Notes under the pieces: generated by a model
The model's database searches: none
Seen by the model: only the letters and a program-made list of their open reading frames with translations
What the model was told of the DNA's origin: nothing
Part shown: one piece after another, positions 1 to 8,199 of the stretch
How positions within the stretch are numbered: position 1 is the stretch's first letter
How the letters are laid out: each line of letters opens with the position of its first letter
Made by a program: the position numbers and the translations under genes
NCBI RefSeq assembly: GCF_014645355.1
Contig: NZ_BMLS01000001.1
Coordinates: 992,001-1,056,000 of the forward strand
Direction: 5' to 3'
From: Bowmanella pacifica
GTDB taxonomy: Bacteria > Pseudomonadota > Gammaproteobacteria > Enterobacterales > Alteromonadaceae
DNA length: 64,000 nucleotides

Positions 1-1140
1 GGGGTATTCGCCTCCCCTGTTGTTCATAACGGTGTACTGTATCTGGCCAATGGCAACAAGCTAAGCGCCCTGAACCTCCAGGGCACATTACTCTGGCAAC
101 ATCCCCTCTCGGCCCCCGCACGCAGCACGCCAGCTATTGCACACGACATGTTGCTATTGCAAACCGAACAAGGTCTGCTGGCCTTCTCCCTGACCGGTCA
201 GCTCACCTGGCAGCACCTAAGCAAAGATGGGCCCAGGCTGGTAAATGGCGCGAACTGGGGATGGGGGAAGGGCGATTATGCAGAACCATGGAGCTGGTAC
301 CGCTCTTCGGTCACCCTTGACAAGGGAGTTGCCTATTATGGCAGCCAAACCGGCACTTATGCGGTACGTATCACAGATGGGCAGCAGCTTTGGTATCAAG
401 ATACCGGCATGACACACACCCAACCCGCAGTATCACAAGAGATAGTGGTCGTGGGTAGCTGGAACAACCATCTGTATGGTCTGAATGCACAAAATGGTGA
501 CATCCTCTGGCAATTTGAAAGTCCCTTACCTCAGGGTGAGCTGGGCGGATGGGACGGTTGGCAGGGCTTTAACCTAAATCCCGTCATCAGCGGCGACTAT
601 GTGTATGTTGGCAGCCGCAGCACTTGGTTCTTCAAGTTAGGTCTAAAGGATGGCCGTGAAGCCTGGAGTACCAAACATGCCAGCAGTTGGATTGGTTCAA
701 CAGCCTTAGTTCACAATGGTCAGGTTTACTATGGACTCTCTGACGGCCTGGCCCTGATAGGTCAACATACTCAGTCGGGCAACATTGAGCATTTCGTCCG
801 CTCACCGCATTTGATCTTTGCTGCCCCTGTGGCAATAGGTGAACAGCTGTATTTTGCCACCTTATCCGGTGAGCTGTTTAGCTATCTGCCCGCTAGCGGT
901 AAGCACCAGAGACTTTACCAAACCCAAAGCAGTCAGATGCATTATCAGAAACATGTTAAACCGCTAGGCGGTCCCAATTATCAGCCTTTGGATCCCAAGC
1001 TACCCATATACCAAGCCAGCCTTAAACAGGTCACAGAATTACTAGAGGATATGGACAGTATTGTCAGTCTCGGCACCGCTGATGGTGTGCTTTATCTTGG
1101 TCTGACAAATGGCCGGCTGTTGGCCTGGCGGCCTGAATGA
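1..1140 (+). CDS. PQQ-type beta-propeller repeat protein (5' truncated)
   Basis: The reading frame is open from the first base of the window, so the gene starts upstream; 379 residues are visible. Short blades recur with the pattern Gly-x-x-x-Trp (GTLLWQH, GQLTWQH, GQQLWYQ, GDILWQF, GREAWS), separated by segments like VYYGLSDG and LYFATLSGEL. This is the tryptophan-docking pattern of PQQ-like quinoprotein/BamB-type propellers. No haem, metal or PQQ-pocket residues can be assigned, so an enzymatic role is not supported. Scaffolding or substrate binding in the envelope is a family-level guess. The signal peptide, if any, lies outside the window. A strong inverted repeat follows the stop codon. 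Confidence 0.8.
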   Translation, partial: GVFASPVVHNGVLYLANGNKLSALNLQGTLLWQHPLSAPARSTPAIAHDMLLLQTEQGLLAFSLTGQLTWQHLSKDGPRLVNGANWGWGKGDYAEPWSWYRSSVTLDKGVAYYGSQTGTYAVRITDGQQLWYQDTGMTHTQPAVSQEIVVVGSWNNHLYGLNAQNGDILWQFESPLPQGELGGWDGWQGFNLNPVISGDYVYVGSRSTWFFKLGLKDGREAWSTKHASSWIGSTALVHNGQVYYGLSDGLALIGQHTQSGNIEHFVRSPHLIFAAPVAIGEQLYFATLSGELFSYLPASGKHQRLYQTQSSQMHYQKHVKPLGGPNYQPLDPKLPIYQASLKQVTELLEDMDSIVSLGTADGVLYLGLTNGRLLAWRPE

Positions 1141-1158
1141 TCGGGTCGCCGGCAACGC

Positions 1159-1187
1159 GGTGTGTAGACTTAGGCTGTCTACACACC
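1159..1187 (+). terminator. Hairpin after the propeller gene
   Basis: An 11-bp perfect inverted repeat (GGTGTGTAGAC / GTCTACACACC) with a 7-nt loop lies 19 bases after the stop codon. It is not followed by a T-run on either strand. It may mark the end of the transcript or stabilise its 3' end rather than act as a classical intrinsic terminator. Confidence 0.45.
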
Positions 1188-1216
1188 GGCACAATAGGGA
1201 CGACTTAACGAATACA

Positions 1217-1366
1217 TTACTTGAAGTTAACCATCTGTGCATAGCTCATGGTTCTGGCCATTTGTCCTAACCAATGCCATAAACGCGCTCTGCGAGAAGC
1301 CAGGGCTTTCTCACAAACCTGATTAGTCTCATGATTTACTGTAACTTTATCTGCAACAACTAACAT
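1217..1366 (-). CDS. Small hypothetical protein, 49 aa
   Basis: This is an ATG-to-TAA frame of 49 codons on the minus strand, with a Shine-Dalgarno-like AGAGGG about 9 bases before the ATG. The product starts MLVVADKVTV, has one Cys (residue 18), and has a basic aromatic second half (SRRARLWHWLGQMAR, then MSYAQMVNFK). There is no signal peptide or clear membrane segment. I do not recognise a family. It sits alone in a gene-poor stretch, between the convergent propeller gene and a divergent solute-binding protein gene. Support is the ribosome site and a non-random amino-acid composition; conservation is unknown. Confidence 0.45.
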   Translation of the reverse strand: MLVVADKVTVNHETNQVCEKALASRRARLWHWLGQMARTMSYAQMVNFK

Positions 1367-1520
1367 AACCCGCACCCTCTTTGTGTTTCAACCCACCGAT
1401 ATTATTGAACAATTATCGAACGATGACGAACGACAAAATTTCAACGTTCGGATAAGTTTATCTAATGGATTTGCGATTATAAAAAAGCCGCTATTCTAAA
1501 GCGTCGGGCTGATACTTACC

Positions 1521-1600
1521 TTATCTCCACCGTCACGCGGCTATGACGGGAAAGGTGCTAACAGCCCCATTGAGGAGATAGCAAAGGACCATAGTGGTCG
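1521..1600 (+). ncRNA. Possible structured RNA element (three-way junction)
   Basis: TATCTCC (1522-1528) pairs with GGAGATA (1574-1580) and encloses a perfect hairpin, CCGTCA (1530-1535) with TGACGG (1544-1549). A weaker second hairpin, GGTGCT with AGCCCC (one mismatch), fills the rest, giving a compact three-way junction. A further hairpin, GACCA/TGGTC, follows at about 1588-1600. It matches no riboswitch consensus I know (TPP, glycine, c-di-GMP, cobalamin, SAM and purine compared from memory). Strand and function are guesses. Confidence 0.3.
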
Positions 1601-1811
1601 CTTAAAAGATATATTCATTCATACCTATGCAACAAAAATCACACAACTTTATCATATGCAGCGCTGTGGATTCCGCTATCCTGCATGAAAGCAAAACATG
1701 CGCTCTAGCCCTTTAAAAATCAGGCTTAAAGCAAATGTTGAGATAAAATAATAACTGACGGTTAAACGATAGGGGTCTGCAGGTTATGCATAGCGATAAC
1801 ATGGCATCAAC

Positions 1812-1838
1812 TACACCGCTTTACTTATCTGCGGTGTA
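1812..1838. promoter_or_regulatory. Inverted repeat next to the start codon
   Basis: TACACCGC (1812-1819) and GCGGTGTA (1831-1838) form a perfect 8-bp inverted repeat with an 11-nt loop, ending five bases before the ATG at 1844. No ordinary Shine-Dalgarno is visible between it and the start. It could be an mRNA hairpin controlling initiation or a DNA operator. Confidence 0.4.
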
Positions 1839-1843
1839 ATCTG

Positions 1844-2608
1844 ATGAAACGCGTGTTCATAGTCCTAGGCCTGCTTTCATCATCTGTTCACAGCGAGACA
1901 TATTGTCATCACCCCATCCGCATCGTTTTTAGTGGTGACTGGTACCCCTATTTCTACCAAGACAAACAGGGTGATTACACCGGGCAGGATCTGGAATTGC
2001 TGCGTGAAAGCCTGGAAAACATGGGCTGCGAACTAAACATAGTGCAACTGCCAGAGCGTCGAATTACTGCCGACTTGCTAAGCGGACGTGTAGACGTCGC
2101 CATTGCGGCCTCGCTTACCGAAGCCCGGCAGCGGCAGTTTCTGCTTTCTGTTCCCTATCGCCAGCAAAGCACTGTATTAGTGTTTCGCACAGCAAACAAG
2201 AAAACCGCCGCCTTAGATACGGTCAGCGAATTGGTCCGGCAAAACAAATTAATTGCCCTCAACCGGGGCGGTTGGTTTGGTGCAGAAGTCGCTAGCATTC
2301 TGAAGTCAAAATGGGCCAGGCACTTGATACATGTGGAGACCTTTGCCTCACGACTTGAACTGTTGCGACGAGGGCGGGTAGATGCCTTTATTGATGATCG
2401 GGAAACCGTGCTGGCGAATATAAACAAGCTACATCTCAGCGATCTTTGCATCATTCCCAGGCCTGTTGACGTCGCCGAGCAGCATTATATGTTCAGTAAA
2501 ATGAGACTGGACGATGACTTTCTCTCGGAATTTAACCGTCAGCTTTCCCGGTTACTGGACAACCAGGTGGATATTCCTGTTCCCGAGGCTAACGACCATC
2601 CACATTGA
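1844..2608 (+). CDS. Periplasmic solute-binding protein, family 3 type
   Basis: This 254-residue protein has a cleavable signal peptide (about residues 1-18, ending SSSVHS). The bilobed type II binding fold follows: an IRIVFSGDWYPYFY strand-loop near residues 25-38, GQDLELLRESLENMGCELN, then LLSGRVDVAIAASLTEARQRQF, the usual SBP_bac_3 segments that hold amino-acid-like ligands. No ABC permease or ATPase gene is adjacent, so it is either an orphan receptor serving a remote transporter or a sensor-like binding protein. The ligand cannot be told. The start is the first ATG giving a signal peptide. It is preceded by a hairpin rather than a clear ribosome site. Confidence 0.8.
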   Translation: MKRVFIVLGLLSSSVHSETYCHHPIRIVFSGDWYPYFYQDKQGDYTGQDLELLRESLENMGCELNIVQLPERRITADLLSGRVDVAIAASLTEARQRQFLLSVPYRQQSTVLVFRTANKKTAALDTVSELVRQNKLIALNRGGWFGAEVASILKSKWARHLIHVETFASRLELLRRGRVDAFIDDRETVLANINKLHLSDLCIIPRPVDVAEQHYMFSKMRLDDDFLSEFNRQLSRLLDNQVDIPVPEANDHPH

Positions 2609-2642
2609 GTGTTTTCCCCATCACAGGAAGATGCATCAATGG

Positions 2643-3467
2643 TTAAGCATCTGGCCTCAAGAGTTGCCTTAGTACCTGCACCACCTCACTCTCACGGCGC
2701 CATGCCAGACCAATTTCCCGCTTCAACTGCAACTCAGGCAAAGGCTTAAACAACACATCATGTTGCTGTAACTCAGCATGCACCGGGATCAGGGCACACC
2801 CCACCCCAGCACTGACTAACCCGACCGCATATTCGATGGTTTGGATGCGGGCACGGATATCCAGGCTGACGGCAGATTCTCTCAGCAAGGCTTTGAGGCT
2901 ATTCCAGGCATCGCAAGGGGTACGCTGAATAAAAGCAGCATCGGCCAAATCCGCAATGCAAACCCGCTCCAGCAAAGACAACGGATGGCCAACCGGCACA
3001 GCCAGTTGATATTCTTCTTGCCAAACCGGCAGAAACTGCTCACCGGGCAGCAGCAAGTCGCGCGTTATCAGACGGGCATCGCAGGCTTCTTCCGGCGGCA
3101 CCAGGGTAAGCTCCAGACTGTCTCTTGCCGAGGTAAACTGCTTCAGCAAGGCGCTCATACGCGCGACCCCCAGGCCTTTAATCAAACCTAAACGAAAGGG
3201 TTCTTTAACCTGGCGACCACTAAACATGGCCTGAATGGCATCCGCCTGCCCTAACAACTGCTTGGCCAGTGGATACAACTGTTCAGCCGCATCGGTGGCG
3301 CGCACACCGCGGGCGTGACGAACAAATAGCGGCCGCCCCAGCTCATCTTCCAATTGCTTCAACGCCGCAGAAAGTGAAGGCTGGGCAATAAAGCGACTGC
3401 GTGAGGCGGCGCTAAAGCTCCCTTGTTCATAGACGGCGACAAAATGCCCCAACACCCGCAAGTCCAT
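2643..3467 (-). CDS. LysR-family transcriptional regulator
   Basis: This is a 274-residue LysR-type regulator. The N-terminal winged helix-turn-helix (about 1-60) contains GSFSAASRSRFIAQPSLSAA and the ELGRPLFVRH turn. The effector domain follows (about 85-270). It is a little shorter than the usual ~300 residues. It is divergently transcribed from the glutaryl-CoA dehydrogenase operon, with 129 bp between the starts and a LysR-type palindrome in that gap. Regulation of that operon is therefore likely, as for the LysR regulators next to gcdH in pseudomonads (family knowledge). The inducer is unknown; glutarate, glutaryl-CoA or a 2-oxo acid are candidates by context. Confidence 0.85.
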   Translation of the reverse strand: MDLRVLGHFVAVYEQGSFSAASRSRFIAQPSLSAALKQLEDELGRPLFVRHARGVRATDAAEQLYPLAKQLLGQADAIQAMFSGRQVKEPFRLGLIKGLGVARMSALLKQFTSARDSLELTLVPPEEACDARLITRDLLLPGEQFLPVWQEEYQLAVPVGHPLSLLERVCIADLADAAFIQRTPCDAWNSLKALLRESAVSLDIRARIQTIEYAVGLVSAGVGCALIPVHAELQQHDVLFKPLPELQLKREIGLAWRRESEVVQVLRQLLRPDA

Positions 3468-3496
3468 GTTTTCCCTCAGTAAAGCCCAAACTTAGA

Positions 3497-3513
3497 TATA
3501 GTTACAGACTATA
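3497..3513. promoter_or_regulatory. LysR-type operator candidate
   Basis: TATAG-N7-CTATA is a perfect 17-bp palindrome containing the T-N11-A arrangement (T3499, A3511) typical of LysR-family sites. It lies 30 bp from the regulator start and 84 bp from the gcdH start. This is where an autoregulatory and activating site would be expected. Confidence 0.55.
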
Positions 3514-3596
3514 GCTATTAAAGATATTTGATACTATTTCTTTATCTAAATTAAGCCTATTATCGATCCGTTAACAACCAATTAGCAGGTGTATAC

Positions 3597-4781
3597 ATGT
3601 CTCGTCCCGCATTCAACTGGCAAGATCCTCTCGCCCTGGATTCCTTATTAAACGAAGAAGAACGCATGGTGCGCGACAGTGCCCATCAATACTGTCAGGA
3701 GCAGCTGCTGCCCCGGGTACTGGAAGCCAACCGCCAGGAAATCTTCCATCGCGAAATTATGAATGAACTGGGTGAGTTGGGCTTGCTGGGTGCCACCCTG
3801 CCCGAAGAATACGGCTGTGCGGGGGTGAACTATGTGACCTATGGCTTGATTGCCCGTGAAGTGGAGCGTGTCGACAGCGGTTATCGCAGCGCCATGAGCG
3901 TACAGTCTTCTTTGGTTATGCACCCTATCTATACTTATGGCACCGAAGCACAACGGCAAAAATACCTGCCTAAACTGGCCACTGGCGAATGGGTGGGCTG
4001 TTTTGGTCTGACCGAGCCGAACGCCGGTTCCGATCCTGGCTCTATGGCCAGCCGCGCAACGAAAGTGGATGGCGGTTATCGCCTGACCGGCACCAAAATG
4101 TGGATCACCAACTCCCCCATCGCCGATGTGTTCGTGGTGTGGGCCAAACTGGACGGTGAAATTAAGGGCTTTGTGCTGGAAAAAGGCATGGAAGGCCTGA
4201 GTGCGCCGAAGATTGAAGGCAAATTCTCCCTGCGCGCGTCCATCACCGGTGAAATCGTCATGGACAATGTGTTTGTGCCAGAAGACAACCTGTTACCTAA
4301 TGTCAGTGGCTTAAAAGGCCCATTCGGTTGTTTAAACAAAGCGCGCTATGGCATTGCCTGGGGCGCGCTGGGCGCTGCCGAATTCTGCTGGCACGCCGCG
4401 CGACAGTACACGCTGGACCGTCAGCAATTTGGTCGCCCCCTGGCCGCCACCCAGTTAGTCCAGAAAAAACTGGCCGACATGCAAACCGAAATCAGTGTCG
4501 GCTTACTCGCCTGTTTGCAAGCAGGCCGGTTAATGGATCAAAACCTGCTGGCACCGGAAGCTATCTCGCTAATTAAGCGCAACTCCTGCGGCAAGGCATT
4601 AGATATCGCCCGCATTGCGCGGGATATGCACGGCGGCAACGGCATAGCCGATGAATTCCATGTTATCCGCCATGTGATGAACCTCGAAGCGGTGAATACC
4701 TATGAAGGCACCCACGACGTTCACGCCTTGATTCTGGGTCGCGCACAAACCGGGCTTCAGGCGTTTTCCTATACGCAGTAG
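3597..4781 (+). CDS. gcdH: Glutaryl-CoA dehydrogenase
   Basis: This 394-residue acyl-CoA dehydrogenase oxidises and decarboxylates glutaryl-CoA to crotonyl-CoA, with FAD passing electrons to ETF, in lysine, tryptophan and glutarate breakdown. Family marks are FDWQD-like [13 protein letters not shown] at the start, [16 protein letters not shown] (FAD/substrate loop, about 139-154), [37 protein letters not shown] and the C-terminal [17 protein letters not shown], whose Glu is the catalytic base position. Length matches the family (390-400 residues). AGGTG lies 8 bases before the ATG. It is the first gene of an apparent three-gene operon and is divergent from a LysR gene. Confidence 0.93.
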   Translation: MSRPAFNWQDPLALDSLLNEEERMVRDSAHQYCQEQLLPRVLEANRQEIFHREIMNELGELGLLGATLPEEYGCAGVNYVTYGLIAREVERVDSGYRSAMSVQSSLVMHPIYTYGTEAQRQKYLPKLATGEWVGCFGLTEPNAGSDPGSMASRATKVDGGYRLTGTKMWITNSPIADVFVVWAKLDGEIKGFVLEKGMEGLSAPKIEGKFSLRASITGEIVMDNVFVPEDNLLPNVSGLKGPFGCLNKARYGIAWGALGAAEFCWHAARQYTLDRQQFGRPLAATQLVQKKLADMQTEISVGLLACLQAGRLMDQNLLAPEAISLIKRNSCGKALDIARIARDMHGGNGIADEFHVIRHVMNLEAVNTYEGTHDVHALILGRAQTGLQAFSYTQ

Positions 4782-4790
4782 GAGGTTGCT

Positions 4791-7016
4791 ATGCTGGATC
4801 GCAACGCCATAGTCAGGCATAACCTGCTTAGATGGCTGGAAGAAGATAATCTGCCCCAACCGGTATTGGATGTATCTCTGGCCGAAGCGGGCCTGACCGA
4901 TACCCAACTGGTGGATTTATTTGAAACGCAGGTCATGAGCCGCCATCTGGATTTACAATCCAGACAGATGCAAAAGCAAGGCAAGAGTTTCTACACCATC
5001 GGCAGTGCCGGACATGAAGGAAACGCGGCTATCGCCGCCGCCTTGCGTGTTGATGATATGGCATTTCTGCATTACCGCAGCGGCGCTTTTGCTATCCAGC
5101 GTAGCAAACAAAAACCCGGCTCTACGCCGCTTTACGATATGCTGCTGTCCTTTGCTGCCAGCAGCGAAGACCCCATTTCCGGTGGCAGGCATAAAGTGAT
5201 TGGCAGCCATGAGCTGTTTATCCCGCCGCAAACCAGCACTATTGCATCACACTTACCCAAAGCCATGGGTACGGCCTACAGTGTTGCCCTGAACAAAAAA
5301 TTAGGTACCGACGCCAAACTGCCGGATGACGCCGTGGTGGTATGTAGCTTCGGCGATGCCTCGGCCAACCATTCCACCGCACAAGGCGCCATTAATGCCG
5401 CCTGCTGGGCGGCATTTCAGTCCATTCCCATGCCGCTTATTTTTATCTGTGAAGACAATGGCATTGGTATCTCCACGGCCACGCCCCAAGGTTGGATCCA
5501 CGCCAACTTTGCCAATCGTGCCGGACTGGAATACCGCTATTGCGACGGGCTGAATCTGCTGGATACCTATCGCACCGCCAAACAGGCGGCCGATTGGGTG
5601 CGTAAGCGCCGAAAGCCCTTGTTTTTGCATGTTCGCACCGTGCGCCTATTAGGCCATGCCGGCTCTGATTCAGAGTTTGCCTATCGCAGTCAGGCCGCCA
5701 TCGAAGCCTCCGAACGCCAGGATCCTATCGCTCACAGTGCCAGTTTATTGCTAAGCAACAAGGTGATGACCGCCGAGCAAATTGCTACGTTGTACCTGCA
5801 AATGGAAAGCCGTGTTGTCCGTATCAGTGAGATGGCGGCTGCACGGCCGAAGCTGACCAATGCGACACAAATTAAGGCCTCTATTGTGCCGCCCAAGCTT
5901 GCACTGACCGAAGTGGTTGGTATCGATGAATCGCAGCGTGACAGCCTGTTTGCCCATGAAAAACACAATCTGGCTAAACCCCAACACTTAGCCAAGCTGA
6001 TTAACTGGGCATTATTGGATTTAATGGCACAGCACAAAGAGATTGTGATGTGTGGTGAAGACATTGGTCGTAAAGGCGGCGTATATAATGTCACCGCCAA
6101 ACTGTGTGACAAGTTTGGTCCATCACGGGTCATCAATACCTTGCTGGACGAACAGTCCATTCTGGGTATGGGCATAGGTATGGCGCACAACGGTCTGTTA
6201 CCTATCCCGGAAATCCAGTTTCTGGCTTATGTACATAACGCCGAGGACCAAATTCGGGGCGAAGCCGCTACCTTGCCGTTTTTCTCTAATGGTCAGTATG
6301 CCAACCCTATGGTGATTCGCATTGCCGGACTGGCCTACCAAAAAGGTTTTGGCGGCCATTTTCACAATGACAACTCCTTTGCGGTATTTCGCGATATTCC
6401 CGGCTTGATTCTGGCTTGTCCTTCCAATGGTGCCGATGCCGTGGAAATGCTGCGCGAGTGTGTGCGCCTCGCTCGCGAGGAGCAGCGCCTGGTGGTGTTT
6501 CTGGAACCCATCGCCCTGTATATGAAAAAGGACCTGCACGAGGAGGGGGACAACCTGTGGTCATTCCCTTACGTGCCGCCCGCACAGGCCAAACCTATTG
6601 CCCTTGGCGAACCCGCCGTGCATGGCAATGGCAAAGATCTGTGTATTATCAGTTACGGTAACGGTTATTACCTTAGTCGTCAGGCCGAGAAGCAACTGGC
6701 TGAGCAAGGCATCCAAACCACACTTATTGATTTGCGTTGGTTAGCCCCCCTGAATCAAGACGCCATTTTGCAGCAGGTTGCCGGCCACCAGCAGGTACTG
6801 ATAGTGGATGAATGCCGGCAAACCGCGTCCATCAGTGAAGCCCTGGTAACCATGCTGAGCGAAAATGCCAAGACATTAAGCAATATTCAGCGAGTCTGTG
6901 CCGAAGACTGCTTTATCCCTTTAGGTAGCGCCAGCTATGAAGTCCTGCCAAAAACTCAGGACATTGTTAATACCGCCCTTAGCATGCTTAACAAAACCAT
7001 AAGAGAGGCAAGCTGA
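4791..7016 (+). CDS. 2-oxo acid dehydrogenase E1, fused alpha and beta subunits
   Basis: This 741-residue thiamine-diphosphate enzyme joins an E1-alpha part to an E1-beta part. In the alpha half, [15 protein letters not shown] (72-86) and the ThDP/Mg motif FGDASANHS...EDNG (187-224) are clear. The beta half starts about residue 390, with [15 protein letters not shown] (420-434) and [17 protein letters not shown]. The usual GDG...NN motif reads GDA...DN, a mild deviation. E1 decarboxylates a 2-oxo acid and passes the acyl group to a lipoyl E2, but no E2 or E3 gene is adjacent. It starts 9 bp after gcdH and overlaps the next ATG by one base. The substrate is unknown. A 2-oxoadipate E1 feeding glutaryl-CoA would suit the context but is only inference. 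Confidence 0.85.
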   Translation: MLDRNAIVRHNLLRWLEEDNLPQPVLDVSLAEAGLTDTQLVDLFETQVMSRHLDLQSRQMQKQGKSFYTIGSAGHEGNAAIAAALRVDDMAFLHYRSGAFAIQRSKQKPGSTPLYDMLLSFAASSEDPISGGRHKVIGSHELFIPPQTSTIASHLPKAMGTAYSVALNKKLGTDAKLPDDAVVVCSFGDASANHSTAQGAINAACWAAFQSIPMPLIFICEDNGIGISTATPQGWIHANFANRAGLEYRYCDGLNLLDTYRTAKQAADWVRKRRKPLFLHVRTVRLLGHAGSDSEFAYRSQAAIEASERQDPIAHSASLLLSNKVMTAEQIATLYLQMESRVVRISEMAAARPKLTNATQIKASIVPPKLALTEVVGIDESQRDSLFAHEKHNLAKPQHLAKLINWALLDLMAQHKEIVMCGEDIGRKGGVYNVTAKLCDKFGPSRVINTLLDEQSILGMGIGMAHNGLLPIPEIQFLAYVHNAEDQIRGEAATLPFFSNGQYANPMVIRIAGLAYQKGFGGHFHNDNSFAVFRDIPGLILACPSNGADAVEMLRECVRLAREEQRLVVFLEPIALYMKKDLHEEGDNLWSFPYVPPAQAKPIALGEPAVHGNGKDLCIISYGNGYYLSRQAEKQLAEQGIQTTLIDLRWLAPLNQDAILQQVAGHQQVLIVDECRQTASISEALVTMLSENAKTLSNIQRVCAEDCFIPLGSASYEVLPKTQDIVNTALSMLNKTIREAS

Positions 7017-8056
7017 TGACCAAACAAACTGCCGTGGTCATTTGCCCCGGCCGCGGCACCTACAACAAAGAAGAACTTGGCTATCTTGGTCGATATCACA
7101 GTGACAAACAGGCCATGCTGGAGGTGATTGACCAATACCGCCGTAGCCAGGGACAGCCAAGCATCACCGAACTGGACGCCATGTCTGCCTATAAGCTGCC
7201 CGTGCATACGGCTGGCGAAAATGCCTCAGCCCTGATTTACGCCTGTGCCCGTGGCGACTTTGCCGCCATAGACAGGGATAAATATGACATTGTGGCCGTT
7301 ACCGGAAATTCCATGGGCTGGTATATCGCTCTGGCTATGGCCGAAGCACTTGATGAACAAGGTGCCATTGAACTGATCAACACTATGGGTTCGATGATGA
7401 GTGGCGGTGTGATTGGCGGCCAGATGATCTACCCCATCAGCGACGACAACTGGCATGAAGACAGCACGCAAAAAGTGCAAATCATGCAATGGATGGAAGA
7501 AGCTAATCAGCTGCCAGGCTGCGAAGTTTATCCTTCTATCTGGCTTGGCGGCTATCTGGTGCTTGGTGGCAACGAGGCTGGCCTTAAAGCCATGGAGCAG
7601 CGTTTACCCAGGTTGCAGGACCGTTACCCTATGCGCCTGTATAACCACGCGGCCTTTCATACGCCCTTGCTGGCGTCCGTTTCACAAAAGGCCTTCGAAC
7701 AATTACCGGCCCATTTATTTAAACGGCCACAGTTACCTTTGATTGATGGTGAGGGGCGCATCTGGCAGCCCCATAGCACCGACACCGCGGCTTTGCATAG
7801 ATACACGCTTGATACCCAGGTGGTGGCGCCTTATGACTACAGCAAAGCCATCGAAGTGGCGATTAAAGAGTTTGCCCCGGATAAGCTGATTATTCTCGGC
7901 CCTGGCGCCACCCTGGGAGGCGCAACAGCGCAAGTACTGATTAAACACCTGTGGCACAAGCTGCAAAACAAACAGGATTTTATCCAACAACAGCAACAGG
8001 AACCGCTGCTCCTGGCTATGGGCCTTGAGGGGCAGCGCCAAGGGGTAACGGGCTAA
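7016..8056 (+). CDS. Malonyl-CoA:ACP transacylase-like acyltransferase
   Basis: This 346-residue protein has the FabD-type acyltransferase fold. It opens with AVVICPGRG (family GQG-like loop), has the nucleophile elbow TGNSMGW with Ser99 (family GHSLGE), and has a second catalytic histidine in AAFHTPL (His215, family HSxxM-type position). The elbow differs from true FabD (His to Asn, Glu to Trp), and the fatty-acid synthesis genes that flank fabD are absent. A specialised acyl-transfer role with the preceding E1 and GcdH is likely. The ATG overlaps the E1 stop codon by one base, so the two are translationally coupled. It might move glutaryl or another dicarboxylic acyl group; this is not shown by sequence. 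Confidence 0.75.
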   Translation: MTKQTAVVICPGRGTYNKEELGYLGRYHSDKQAMLEVIDQYRRSQGQPSITELDAMSAYKLPVHTAGENASALIYACARGDFAAIDRDKYDIVAVTGNSMGWYIALAMAEALDEQGAIELINTMGSMMSGGVIGGQMIYPISDDNWHEDSTQKVQIMQWMEEANQLPGCEVYPSIWLGGYLVLGGNEAGLKAMEQRLPRLQDRYPMRLYNHAAFHTPLLASVSQKAFEQLPAHLFKRPQLPLIDGEGRIWQPHSTDTAALHRYTLDTQVVAPYDYSKAIEVAIKEFAPDKLIILGPGATLGGATAQVLIKHLWHKLQNKQDFIQQQQQEPLLLAMGLEGQRQGVTG

Positions 8057-8199
8057 CCAGAAGCCGGGCATTGACGTTGCCTGTCTTATAAAGCCATTCC
8101 GCCCGGTAGCAAGAATATCTCTGGCGGCGTAGTGTTAAATCGGGTTTACTCTATAGAACACGCTCTAAATCTAATAATTCAAACACTTAAGGAGCTACC
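8057..8199. other. Intergenic region before the amidase
   Basis: These 143 bases end with a ribosome site (AAGGAGCT, about 7 bases before the GTG start at 8200). The 11-mer AACACGCTCTA at 8158-8168 matches the outer end of the inverted-repeat element at 61146-61413, but no partner end is present. Confidence 0.5.

Larger units (their letters stand above)
1367..1843. other. Gene-poor intergenic stretch
   Basis: These 477 bases hold no convincing ORF. Visible structure: direct repeats of CGAACGA (1417-1423 and 1427-1433) followed by an inverted CGTTCG (1455-1460), probably part of the control region of the 49-codon ORF; a foldable segment at 1521-1600; and an inverted repeat ending five bases before the next start codon. 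The remainder (about 1605-1800) is AT-rich with nothing I can name. Confidence 0.6.

Noticed and set aside
1521-1600. Known riboswitch at this structured segment
   Set aside because: Consensus bases of TPP, glycine, c-di-GMP, cobalamin, SAM, purine and preQ1 classes are absent; kept only as an unnamed fold.
8158-8168. AACACGCTCTA, equal to the outer 11 bases of the element at 61146-61413
   Set aside because: No matching inverted partner nearby and similarity stops after 11 bases; may be a worn remnant or chance.
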